DNA of 64,000 bases. It comes from Labilibaculum antarcticum. Lineage in GTDB: Bacteria; Bacteroidota; Bacteroidia; Bacteroidales; Marinifilaceae. The notes beneath the pieces were generated by a model. The model saw nothing but the letters and a program-made list of their open reading frames with translations. It ran no database searches and was not told the DNA's origin. Each line of letters opens with the position of its first letter. Position 1 is the first letter of the stretch. A program made the position numbers and the translations under genes. Positions 17,574 to 25,747 of this stretch are shown one piece after another. Location: NCBI RefSeq assembly GCF_002356295.1, contig NZ_AP018042.1:1954361-2018360 (forward strand). Reading direction: 5' to 3'.

Positions 17574-19214
17574 ATGAAAAAAACCGCATCTATTGCATTA
17601 TTGCTGGCCATGACTTTAGGCTTTGTAGCATGTAATGAAAAACCAGCCAAACAAGCTGAGGTTACCCCAACACAAAAATTAGTGAATCAATATGCCGAAG
17701 TTGAATTAACAACTGACATAAGTATACTAAGCGAAAATGAAAAGCAGATGCTTCCTATTCTAATGGACGTTGCTGATATCATGGAAGAATTATTCTGGAT
17801 GGATGCAGTTGGCAATAAAGCTGATTTTTTGGCTAAGCTTACCGATCCTGCTGCAATTGAATATTCAAAAATAAACTATGGTCCTTGGGATCGTTTGAAT
17901 AATAACGAAGCTTTCCTTTCCGGATTTGAGGCAAAACCTAAAGGTGCTAACTTTTATCCTGCCGACATGACTCAAGAGGAGTTTGATGCAATTGATAACG
18001 AGATGAAAACCGATTGGTACACCAAAATTCAGCGCGATGAAAATGGGGAACTAAAAGTAGTTCCTTACCATGTAGCTTACCAGGAACAACTTAAAAAAGC
18101 TTCCAAATTATTAATACAAGCTTCTGAATTAGCTGAAGATGCCGGTTTAAAAAATTATCTGGAATTGCGTGCTGACGCCCTTCTTACTGATAATTACCTT
18201 GCTTCTGATTTAGCTTGGATGGACATGAAAAACAACACAATCGATTTTGTTGTTGGTCCTATCGAAACTTACGAAGACGCTCTTTACGGATACAAAGCTT
18301 CACATTCAGGTCAGATTTTAGTAAAAGATAAAGTTTGGAGTGAAAAACTATCAAAATTTGCTTCTTTACTACCTCGTCTTCAGGAAGGTCTTCCTGTTCC
18401 TGCCGAGTACAAAGCCGAAAAAGCGAACGCTAATGCGGACATGAATGTTTACGATGAAATTTATTCTGCAGGTGACTGTAATGCGGGTAGCAAGAATATT
18501 GCGATTAACCTTCCTAACGATCCTCGTGTTCACGCACAAAAAGGGTCAAGAAAATTGCAATTGAAAAATGTAATGAAGGCTAAATTCGATAAGATCTTAG
18601 TTCCTATTTCTGATTTACTGATGGATGAGAGCCAACGTAAAAACATAACTTTTGATGCTTTCTTCGAGAATGTAATGTTTCATGAAGTGGCTCACGGTTT
18701 GGGAATTAAATACACATTGAAAGATCAGGAAAGTGTTCGTAAAGTATTGAAAGATACTTACACCTCTATTGAAGAAGGGAAAGCTGACATTCTTGGTTTA
18801 TATATGATTACTCAAATGGCTGAATGGGGCGAATTGGATGCCGACAAGTTGATGGACAATTATGTGACCTTCATGGCCGGAATTTTCCGTTCTGTACGTT
18901 TCGGAGCTTCCAGTGCTCACGGAAAAGCGAATATGATTCGTTTCTATTTCTTCGAAGAGCAAGGTGCTTTTACCCGAAATGCTGAAACCGGAACTTACAA
19001 AGTAAATTTCGAAAAAATGAAAGCAGCGATGAACGAATTGGGAAAACAAATCCTAATTATCCAAGGTGATGGTAACTACGAAGCTGCGAAGCAAATGATT
19101 GCTGACAGAGGTTTTATTCGTGAAGATCTTCAAAAAGATTTGGATCGTGTAAACAATGCTGGTATCCCTAAAGATATCGTTTACAAGCAAGGAGTTACAG
19201 TTTTAGGATTGTAA
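17574..19214 (+). CDS. M49-like (dipeptidyl-peptidase III related) zinc metallopeptidase lipoprotein
   Basis: This 546-residue protein has a lipoprotein signal (lipobox FVAC, Cys20). The zinc site is readable: HEVAHG at residues 370-375 and the third ligand region EEGKAD starting at 400, followed by ILGLYM. This resembles peptidase family M49 (DPP III), which normally has HExxGH and EExRAE about 50 residues apart; here the gap is about 25 and the second His is one residue earlier (HExxHG). It is therefore a divergent M49-like branch often labelled Zn-dependent hydrolase in Bacteroidota. Expected substrates are short peptides, but this is not proven. It is divergent from a C1 peptidase and followed by a terminator. 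Confidence 0.8.
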   Translation: MKKTASIALLLAMTLGFVACNEKPAKQAEVTPTQKLVNQYAEVELTTDISILSENEKQMLPILMDVADIMEELFWMDAVGNKADFLAKLTDPAAIEYSKINYGPWDRLNNNEAFLSGFEAKPKGANFYPADMTQEEFDAIDNEMKTDWYTKIQRDENGELKVVPYHVAYQEQLKKASKLLIQASELAEDAGLKNYLELRADALLTDNYLASDLAWMDMKNNTIDFVVGPIETYEDALYGYKASHSGQILVKDKVWSEKLSKFASLLPRLQEGLPVPAEYKAEKANANADMNVYDEIYSAGDCNAGSKNIAINLPNDPRVHAQKGSRKLQLKNVMKAKFDKILVPISDLLMDESQRKNITFDAFFENVMFHEVAHGLGIKYTLKDQESVRKVLKDTYTSIEEGKADILGLYMITQMAEWGELDADKLMDNYVTFMAGIFRSVRFGASSAHGKANMIRFYFFEEQGAFTRNAETGTYKVNFEKMKAAMNELGKQILIIQGDGNYEAAKQMIADRGFIREDLQKDLDRVNNAGIPKDIVYKQGVTVLGL

Positions 19215-19278
19215 AAATAAAGTATAAGTGGTGAGTAATTGATCGTGAGACTTTTTACAGCTGCAAAAATAAAAAAGG

Positions 19279-19310
19279 GAGGCTGAATCGATTTTGATTC
19301 AGCCTCTTTT
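19279..19310 (+). terminator. Terminator after the M49-like gene
   Basis: An 11-bp stem GAGGCTGAATC / GATTCAGCCTC is followed by TTTT, 64 bp past the stop. Confidence 0.92.
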
Positions 19311-19356
19311 GCTTTTCACCAGACCTAAACTAAAACGTTTCATTTTTGAATTGAGT

Positions 19357-19385
19357 AAAAAAAATCGCCCCCGAAGAGGCGATTT
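19357..19385 (-). terminator. Terminator of the nitric oxide reductase gene
   Basis: On the minus strand the stem AAATCGCC / GGCGATTT is followed by a run of T residues, 34 bp past the stop. Confidence 0.88.
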
Positions 19386-19418
19386 AAGGTGTATTAATCC
19401 TTATTAGTAAACTATTTA

Positions 19419-21665
19419 TTATTTTTTCTTTTCTATTGTCCAACCAAATTTTAATCCAAAGATATGATAAGCCAAAGCAAACATACCCGCGGCAAATATG
19501 GTATCACCAAAAACCCGCATCCATTTTAGTGTAGACATATAATCTTGTTGCATGAATTCTGCCGAACGTGCATACCACAAACCGACTTCTACACTTGCCC
19601 ATGTTTGTGCCAATCCTATTGGTAACACACTAATCAAAACCATTAGCAGGAGACCAATATTAATCGCCCAGAAGGCAAATTTAATTGGCCCTTCTTTCCA
19701 TTTCACAGTCAAATCCATGTCACGCAATACGAACAACATCAAACCAATTCCCAGAAATCCATAAACTCCAAAGAGAGCTGTGTGACCGTGAACCGCAGTT
19801 GTGTTCAATCCTTGCATGTAGTACAATGCAACGGGAGGATTAATTAAGAATCCAAAGATTCCTGCTCCCAGAAAATTCCAAAAGGCTACTGCCACGAAAC
19901 AATAGATTGGCCATTTGTAAGCATCTATCCAATTCCCTGAACGAGTAAGCTTGATGTTATGGTAAGCCTCAAAACCCATGAAAACAAGAGGTACAACTTC
20001 AAGAGCACTAAAACTGGCTCCTAATGCCAAAACAGCTACCGGTGTTCCCGAGAAGTATAAATGATGGAAAGTTCCAAGAATACCTCCACTTAAAAATATA
20101 ATGGTCGTGAATAACACCGTTGTGGTTGCAACTTTAGCACCAATTAACTTCATTCGAACAAATAAGAATGCAATAATTACAGTCGCAAATACCTCAAAAA
20201 AGCCCTCAACCCATAGGTGAACAACCCACCATCTCCAGTATTCTGCAATAGCTAGGTGAGTTTGTTGTCCCCACATTAATCCAGCTCCGTAAAAAGAAGC
20301 GATTGCCAATGAGGCGATCAAAAACATGATTAGAAGATTTCTGTTTTCAGTACGTTGTCTTAGTGCTGGAAGTAAAGCTCTAGCCATTAAGCCAAGCCAG
20401 ATAAATAATCCTGCAAAAAGGAATATTTGCCAGAAACGACCCAAATCAACGTATTCATATCCTTGGTGCCCGAACCAAAAGTTTTCAGTATAACCTAATT
20501 TTTGCATAATTCCCATCCACTGTCCGGCAAGGGAACCAACAACAATAACCAATAAGGAGATAAAAAGAATATTCACTCCCAGTTTCTGATATTTAGGGTC
20601 TTTACCTGCAATTGCCGGGGCAAAGAATAAACCTGTTGCCAACCACGATGTCGCAATCCAGAAAATTCCAATTTGTACATGCCAGGTTCGGGTTACGGAA
20701 TAAGGTAACCATTGATCCAGAGGAATTCCGTAAAAAGCACTGCCCTCTACTCCGTAGTGTGCCGTTATTACCCCGGCCGTTATTTGCACCAGCATCAGTA
20801 AAGTCACAACCCAAAAATATTTTAAAGTTGCTTTCATCGATGGAAACATCTTTGTGCCCATTATTGGATTTTCCAGCGGCATATCAATGTGTTCCTCTTT
20901 ATCTCTATTTGTTGCATAAAACCAGCCCATCCAGCCAATTCCTGCCAAAAGTATAATGATACTAAAGCCTGTCCAGAGTAGTAATGCACTGGTAGGTCTG
21001 TTGCCAACCAATTTTTCGGGTGGCCAGTTATTCGTATAGGTAATTTCCTGTCCGGGCCTCTCAGTAACCGTAGCCCATGTTGCCCAAAAGAAAAAAGCAT
21101 TCATCTTTTCCATTCGCGCCAGATCTTTAACGGTATTTGCAGGAATAGCATAAGCATCACGCAATTTTGCCTGCGCTTCGCCATCCATAAAAACGCCGGT
21201 GAAATGATCGCCAATGGCTTTAATTCCTTTTGCTCTTAAGTCTGAAATCACCAGATTCCTTGACGTAACATCATAAGTATTCGTACGCATTTCTTTCTGC
21301 ACACGAGCCTCTAAGGCTGCTTTCTGTTCGTTATTTAAACCTTCGTAGTTAGTGCCAAAATCAGCATTTCCCCAGAAGTCCAACAAAAACATTGCTTCAC
21401 GATGCAACCAGTCGGCTGTCCAATCGGGAGCTTGGTAAGCTCCGTGTCCCCAGATAGAGCCGACTTCCTGCCCTCCTATGGATTGCCAAACATTTTGTCC
21501 ATCCCTAATATCCTGACCACTTACAATCACTTCTCCCGAAGAAGTAACAATTTGATCTGGAATTGGAGGCTTTTCACGATAAATCTCCCGTCCAAAATAA
21601 AGAAGAACTGCAAATGATAAAACCATCACCGCAATAAATCCGTACCATAATCTCTTGGTTTTCAT
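19419..21665 (-). CDS. norB: Quinol-dependent nitric oxide reductase (qNor)
   Basis: qNor reduces two NO to N2O at the inner membrane using quinol. The 748-residue protein has the N-terminal qNor extension (QDIRDGQNVWQSIGGQEVGSIWGHGAYQAPDW, with no CxxCH heme c site) followed by about 14 membrane segments of the heme-copper oxidase superfamily. Visible metal ligands include WVEGFFEVFA with the NOR-type glutamates, the HH pair in TFHHLYFSG, and VHGHTALFG. The length separates it from the two-subunit cNor. Divergent ric and an Rrf2 regulator place it in NO detoxification; no nitrite or nitrous-oxide reductase is in the window, so complete denitrification is not shown. Confidence 0.96.
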   Translation of the reverse strand: MKTKRLWYGFIAVMVLSFAVLLYFGREIYREKPPIPDQIVTSSGEVIVSGQDIRDGQNVWQSIGGQEVGSIWGHGAYQAPDWTADWLHREAMFLLDFWGNADFGTNYEGLNNEQKAALEARVQKEMRTNTYDVTSRNLVISDLRAKGIKAIGDHFTGVFMDGEAQAKLRDAYAIPANTVKDLARMEKMNAFFFWATWATVTERPGQEITYTNNWPPEKLVGNRPTSALLLWTGFSIIILLAGIGWMGWFYATNRDKEEHIDMPLENPIMGTKMFPSMKATLKYFWVVTLLMLVQITAGVITAHYGVEGSAFYGIPLDQWLPYSVTRTWHVQIGIFWIATSWLATGLFFAPAIAGKDPKYQKLGVNILFISLLVIVVGSLAGQWMGIMQKLGYTENFWFGHQGYEYVDLGRFWQIFLFAGLFIWLGLMARALLPALRQRTENRNLLIMFLIASLAIASFYGAGLMWGQQTHLAIAEYWRWWVVHLWVEGFFEVFATVIIAFLFVRMKLIGAKVATTTVLFTTIIFLSGGILGTFHHLYFSGTPVAVLALGASFSALEVVPLVFMGFEAYHNIKLTRSGNWIDAYKWPIYCFVAVAFWNFLGAGIFGFLINPPVALYYMQGLNTTAVHGHTALFGVYGFLGIGLMLFVLRDMDLTVKWKEGPIKFAFWAINIGLLLMVLISVLPIGLAQTWASVEVGLWYARSAEFMQQDYMSTLKWMRVFGDTIFAAGMFALAYHIFGLKFGWTIEKKK

Positions 21666-21703
21666 ACATTTTCAATTTAATGGATATTCTACTCTTTTAT
21701 TAT

Positions 21704-21738
21704 TTTGTTGCAAATGTAGAAATAAAATTCTACTTTTG
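21704..21738. promoter_or_regulatory. Divergent norB/ric promoter with shared inverted repeat
   Basis: Plus strand: a TTG at 21708-21710, then 20 bp to TACTTTTG (21731-21738), reading into ric. Minus strand: TACATTTG (21718-21711) reads into norB. Between and overlapping both -7 boxes is the inverted repeat GTAGAA (21716-21721), six bases, TTCTAC (21728-21733). A further TTCTAC half-site lies at 21687-21692. One bound regulator could shut both genes. Confidence 0.65.
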
Positions 21739-21803
21739 ACGATCAGAAGATCCTTTTATCTTCTTTTAGAGGAGTCAGTTATTTACAAATAAAGAATTAT
21801 ACC

Positions 21804-22529
21804 ATGATTAGTCAGGAAACACATGTTGGAGATATTGTGAGAAGTCATTTTCAAACAGTTAAGATATTTGATGATCATCAGATCGATTTTTGCTGCGGGG
21901 GAAAACAGAGTGTACGTGAGGCATGTGAGAAACAATCTCTTGATCCAAATGAAGTAATTGAAAAGCTGGAAGCAGCAATTAAAAGCCCAGCAGATGCACC
22001 CGAATTCGATAAAATGCCACTTGGAGAGTTGATTCAATACATTAAAGAGAATCATCATTCCTATGTTCGCGAACAAATACCAATGATTTCTAAATTTCTG
22101 AACAAAATTGAAGAAGTTCACGGAAGTAAACACCCTGAAATTGAAATGATAAATTTGCATTTTAAAGAATCAGCGAAACAATTAAGCGTGCACATGGATA
22201 AAGAGGAAACTGAACTATTTCCATTCATTGAAAAATTAGTGAAATTAACATCAGGCGAGCTTTTTGATTCCTTATCAGTAGAGATTAGTGCAGAAGAAAC
22301 AATTTATTCATTAATACAGGAGCATGAGAAGGAAGGAGATCGATTCGAAGAAATTTCGCGATTAACACTTGGCTATCAACCGCCACAAGGAGCCTGTAAT
22401 ACATTTCGTGCGGCTTACCAAAACTTGCAGGCTTTTGAAAAAGATTTGCACAGACATGTTCATTTGGAAAATAACATCCTATTTCCAAAGGCAATTATAT
22501 TAGAACAGGATATCAGGAAAAATAATTAA
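21804..22529 (+). CDS. ric: Iron-sulfur cluster repair di-iron protein Ric (ScdA/YtfE)
   Basis: Ric restores iron-sulfur clusters damaged by NO or oxidants. The 241-residue protein has the ScdA N-terminal domain with its DFCCGGKQSVREAC cysteine segment (about residues 29-42). A hemerythrin-like four-helix domain follows, with the expected His/Glu ligands in ENHHSYVREQIP, NLHFKESAKQLSVHMDKEETELFPFIE, the EHEKEGDRF helix and DLHRHVHLENNILFPKA. The length is standard. It diverges from qNor across a shared operator and is followed 22 bp later by an Rrf2 regulator, a classic nitrosative-stress arrangement. Confidence 0.94.
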   Translation: MISQETHVGDIVRSHFQTVKIFDDHQIDFCCGGKQSVREACEKQSLDPNEVIEKLEAAIKSPADAPEFDKMPLGELIQYIKENHHSYVREQIPMISKFLNKIEEVHGSKHPEIEMINLHFKESAKQLSVHMDKEETELFPFIEKLVKLTSGELFDSLSVEISAEETIYSLIQEHEKEGDRFEEISRLTLGYQPPQGACNTFRAAYQNLQAFEKDLHRHVHLENNILFPKAIILEQDIRKNN

Positions 22530-22551
22530 TTTAGCATTTCAAGATACAGAT

Positions 22552-22992
22552 ATGCTCTCAAAAACTGCTGAATATGCTATTCGTGCATTGGTTTACATCC
22601 AATTGCAAAACTGGGAAGGAAAACGTCCAGGCTTTAAAGAAATAGCTAAAAATATTGAATCTCCAGAACACTTTACGGCTAAAATACTGCAGATACTAAC
22701 GCGTTTCGAACTTATTAAAAGTTTTAAAGGTAGAAATGGCGGATTTTTCTTCGATCAGGATAGCGAGGAATTACAATTGCATCGAATTATTGTTGCAATT
22801 GATGGTGAAAAATCGTTTACACGATGCAGTTTTGGTTTGAAAAGTTGTGATGAGAATAATAAATGTCCGTTACACGATGATTTTTCGGAGCTAAGAAATA
22901 ATTACGCGGCTCTTGTTAAAGAAAAAACAATTCAAACTCTGGCAAAAAAGATTCTTAATGGAGAAGCAGTTTTAACACAGAAAGTTAATTAA
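22552..22992 (+). CDS. Rrf2 family transcriptional regulator (NsrR-like)
   Basis: This 146-residue protein has an N-terminal winged helix opening with MLSKTAEYAIRALVYI and the recognition region ESPEHFTAKILQILTRFELI. The C-terminal half has cysteines in CSFGLKSCDENNKCPLHDDF, the three-Cys spacing used by NsrR, IscR and related proteins to hold an iron-sulfur cluster. It shares a transcript with ric and faces norB, so NO sensing by cluster damage is the likely function. NsrR is a reasonable but not proven name. It probably binds the inverted repeat between norB and ric. Confidence 0.88.
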   Translation: MLSKTAEYAIRALVYIQLQNWEGKRPGFKEIAKNIESPEHFTAKILQILTRFELIKSFKGRNGGFFFDQDSEELQLHRIIVAIDGEKSFTRCSFGLKSCDENNKCPLHDDFSELRNNYAALVKEKTIQTLAKKILNGEAVLTQKVN

Positions 22993-23019
22993 GAACAGTT
23001 ATATATCTGTTTAAAATAA

Positions 23020-23057
23020 AAAAAGGTCACAAGCTAATAAGCTTTGCGACCTTTTTA
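23020..23057 (+). terminator. Terminator after the ric-rrf2 operon
   Basis: A long hairpin with outer arms AAAAAGGTC / GACCTTTTT and an inner AAGCT / AGCTT helix ends in T residues. It can also act on the minus strand. Confidence 0.85.
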
Positions 23058-23178
23058 TTTGTTCTGTCTCGTCCTGTAATAAGTTGACAGTAGGCCGACT
23101 AATTTGTTCGCCGACTTACGAGATAATCCTTCCGTCTTCAATAAAAAAGAAAATCTCAAAGAACCTATCCTAATGATT

Positions 23179-23916
23179 TTAGAATAATTTCAAAGACATT
23201 TTAGCAGCCATTAATAACAGAATAACTGCAAGAATCTTTTTTACCAAACTAGGATTTAATTTCTTTTGCATAAAAATGGTTCCCAAAGTTGCTCCTCCTA
23301 TTCCTCCAACAGATACAACAGCAAGTATTGACCAGTTTATTGCACCCATTGACCAATAAGTTAAAAAAGCAGAAAAGGCAGAAAAAGGAACTACAAATGC
23401 TGTTATGGCCGCTGTTTTTTTCGGGTTAAAACCAAGCATGAGCATTAATGGAGAAATAATGCCTCCTCCGCCAATACCCAATACCCCAGACAGCAAACCA
23501 GCAATAGCTCCTATTAACGAAAGCTTAATTATTGGTCTGTCTTCCCTATAATTACCCAAGCCTTTTGATTTGAAGAACAAAAACATAAGACCCGAAAATA
23601 TCAGGAAACAGATAAATAATATTACGATTTGACGATTTGGAATAAACTTGCTTGCATAAGCACCAACCGCAGCAAAAATGAATGAGAAAATGATCAGAGG
23701 TATCCCCAATCTAAAATCTAAACGTTTATTTTTTATATTCGAAATACTTGCCCCTGTTAGACTAACCGTATTATAAAACAATCCGATTGGTTTTGCTGCT
23801 GATATAGGAATTCCAAGCGATACCATCGCCGGAATTAATATAATAGCCGCTCCAACACCACCCAAAGCAAAAATAAATGCCGCAACAAAAGAAATCCCAA
23901 ACAACAGATAATCCAT
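23179..23916 (-). CDS. TauE/SafE family membrane transporter (sulfite exporter type)
   Basis: This 245-residue protein has about eight membrane helices and the two TauE/SafE half-repeats. The first has GVGAAIILIPAMVSLGIPISAA and the second GVLGIGGGGIISPLMLMLGFNPKKTAAITAFVVPFSA. Family members export sulfite, sulfoacetate or other anions. The start at the ATG at 23916 is preferred because the frame upstream would run into the FmdE gene. It follows that gene by 9 bp and clearly belongs to its operon, under an ArsR-type regulator, so the exported compound may be a thiol or sulfur species sensed by that regulator. Confidence 0.9.
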   Translation of the reverse strand: MDYLLFGISFVAAFIFALGGVGAAIILIPAMVSLGIPISAAKPIGLFYNTVSLTGASISNIKNKRLDFRLGIPLIIFSFIFAAVGAYASKFIPNRQIVILFICFLIFSGLMFLFFKSKGLGNYREDRPIIKLSLIGAIAGLLSGVLGIGGGGIISPLMLMLGFNPKKTAAITAFVVPFSAFSAFLTYWSMGAINWSILAVVSVGGIGGATLGTIFMQKKLNPSLVKKILAVILLLMAAKMSLKLF

Positions 23917-23924
23917 AATGTCTA

Positions 23925-24533
23925 TTAAATTATTTTTGCCGCACAAGGCTGACACATCACTTTACCATCAATAATTTTAGAGGCATTGTCGAACACAATT
24001 TCGTTACACTTAGAACAATTGTGCCAATCAAAAGTCCCTTTTGGTAATTGTACATTATTTTCGAAAATTTCACTCACTGTAAAAATCATATTTTCATCTG
24101 CTTTTTTTACATTTTCAATGAGTGGAGTAAGTATCTCTGGTTTAATATCATTTGGATGCACATTTTGTTTGCGCAACTGCACAAATTCCGAGTTTAGTGC
24201 TTTTTCGAAAAACTCAGGCCTCATGGAAACCCTAACCGCCTTTTTAGTTTTTAAATCAACTAAAGTAATTGCATTTTTACCATAGTTTAGCTTTTCAACA
24301 TTGCCCTTTCCGTAAGTACATCCGGTAGATGACATTACACCATCTAGAAAGCAAGCCGCAGCATGTGCTGGTCCATTTTCACAAATTAAATAAAGTTCTT
24401 TATTACTCGCCTTTTCAACTCCAAGTTTTGCCATTGCCGTTAAACCTGCGCGATATCCTATTGGCATTGCCGGACATTTATGTCCATGAAATTCATAAGC
24501 CCATTCGGGAATTTCTACGATTATATTTTTCAT
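23925..24533 (-). CDS. FmdE family protein with C-terminal zinc ribbon
   Basis: This 202-residue protein has an FmdE domain (about residues 1-150) with the signature EFHGHKCPAMPIGYRAG, a Cys-containing GPAHAAACFLDGVMSSTGCTYGKGN, and the beta segment KAVRVSMRP. The C-terminus forms a zinc ribbon, CSKCNEI followed by a second CQPC pair. FmdE was named from a methanogen molybdenum formylmethanofuran dehydrogenase operon, but bacterial members occur without that enzyme and their function is unsettled. The conserved His/Cys pocket may hold a metal. Coupling to a TauE/SafE exporter and an ArsR regulator suggests metal or sulfur-compound handling. Confidence 0.9.
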   Translation of the reverse strand: MKNIIVEIPEWAYEFHGHKCPAMPIGYRAGLTAMAKLGVEKASNKELYLICENGPAHAAACFLDGVMSSTGCTYGKGNVEKLNYGKNAITLVDLKTKKAVRVSMRPEFFEKALNSEFVQLRKQNVHPNDIKPEILTPLIENVKKADENMIFTVSEIFENNVQLPKGTFDWHNCSKCNEIVFDNASKIIDGKVMCQPCAAKII

Positions 24534-24569
24534 TTTTTTAAATTTTACTGATTCAAAAATTGTTCGCTA

Positions 24570-24585
24570 TTCGCAAAACAACGAA
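24570..24585. promoter_or_regulatory. Probable ArsR-type operator before the fmdE-tauE operon
   Basis: Read on the minus strand, the site is TTCGTTGTTTTGCGAA. It shares TTCGTT, TTT and CGAA at identical spacing with the palindrome in front of the arsR-type gene (24917-24932). It lies 37 bp before the FmdE start, between the two genes. Confidence 0.65.
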
Positions 24586-24602
24586 TGATTTTGATAAATT
24601 TT

Positions 24603-24902
24603 TTAAAGTCCTAAAAATTGTTTAAAAAGCTGTTGTGCTTCTTTCCAGTTTTCTTTATTGATACAATACTTAATTCGTGGCGATTCAATCTCACCCTGAA
24701 TCAATCCTGCATCTTTCAACTCTTTAAGATGCTGAGACAAAGTAGATTTTGCTATCGGAAGCTCATCACTTAAATCTCCACTGTAACAGCAGCTTTGTTT
24801 TGAAAGCAATTCCAAAACATACATTCTCACGGGATGCCCCATTGCTTTAGCATAGCGCGCAACTTTTTGCTGTTCTTCTGTCATGATTTTTTTGATTGTC
24901 AT
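24603..24902 (-). CDS. ArsR family winged-helix regulator
   Basis: This 99-residue ArsR-type repressor has helix KAMGHPVRMYVLELLSKQ, a vicinal cysteine pair (QSCCYSGDL) just before the recognition helix KSTLSQHLKELKDAGLI, and a beta wing ending IKYCINKENW. The adjacent cysteines plus the wing cysteine could bind a metal(loid) or act as a thiol switch, as in several ArsR members. The frame offers ATGs at 24902 and 24884; the first is 14 bp from the operator. It is the first gene of a cluster with the FmdE and TauE genes and probably controls both itself and them. Confidence 0.92.
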   Translation of the reverse strand: MTIKKIMTEEQQKVARYAKAMGHPVRMYVLELLSKQSCCYSGDLSDELPIAKSTLSQHLKELKDAGLIQGEIESPRIKYCINKENWKEAQQLFKQFLGL

Positions 24903-24916
24903 GGCTGTAATTATCG

Positions 24917-24940
24917 TTCGTTAATTTACGAACAAAGGTA
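24917..24940 (-). promoter_or_regulatory. Autoregulatory promoter/operator of the ArsR-type gene
   Basis: On the minus strand the -7 box TACCTTTG (24940-24933) directly abuts the palindrome TTCGTAAATTAACGAA (24932-24917). A repressor bound there would cover the transcription start. Confidence 0.7.
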
Positions 24941-25089
24941 TCGCCTTTTTTTAATTTAGAACCATTATCCTTACTTTTTTTTTGAAGCTTAAGAAAAAGG
25001 GCTTTCACATCATCAATGTTCGAAACTCAGAAGTAATATATAAACAGCACACAATTAACGCAGGACATTTATACATCAGTTTAAAATAA

Positions 25090-25455
25090 CAAAACGCCCC
25101 TGGAAGAACTCGTACGCTGTCGTCCTTGCGGATATGTAATGAAAAAAGATAAATTAAACGGATTTTGTCAGGCCTGTGGAGTACTCAATAAAGTCTTAAA
25201 GCCAATCGTGAAAAAGGATCACCAAATCGTTTATTCATCCTAAACCTGGATTTACATCTCGCAATGTTTTATTGCATTTGTTCATTTCCTTTTAGAAATT
25301 ATTGGGCTATTTCCTGAATTTCATACAGATCAATTAAAGCTTGTTACAGGATTTATGATCACACTTTTCCTTTGGCTTTGGCTTTTATCTCAGGAACTAT
25401 TGAAGGAATTACGCGAGTTAAAAGTTTACGACCTCCTCTTTGGTGAAATAATATA
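25090..25455 (+). pseudogene. Decayed zinc-ribbon membrane protein gene
   Basis: One frame encodes a zinc ribbon, CRPC followed 16 residues later by CQAC, and then stops at 25240-25242. A shifted frame overlapping that stop reads LFILNLDLHLAMFY, which resembles the conserved LDLH start of a membrane domain attached to such ribbons. The first frame resumes after its stop with hydrophobic sequence containing KLVTGFMITLFLWLWLL and a further stop. At least one frameshift and internal stops are therefore present. I infer a dead gene for a ribbon-plus-membrane protein (DUF2231-like). The remainder up to 25747 shows no feature. Confidence 0.55.
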
Positions 25456-25747
25456 ATCCACAGTAACCTACTATCAATCATATCCGTAGTATTGCTGTTA
25501 GTAGCCATGAAATCTGAATCTTTACTATAACAATTATTTGTGCGTTTTGTACGCTTTTGAAGTAATGCTTGGATCGATAGAAAAAAGTTAATTCAATGTA
25601 ATTCTGCCCGGAAAAAAACCCACAGAAAAAAGTACAAACTAAATTAAGCGAAGCTGAGAAAAATGGGTATTTTACAGCATAGCATATCATGGTTAGCCTT
25701 TGTATCTTACCCATCCATCAGAATCGATCCGGTGAACCTATTTTACG

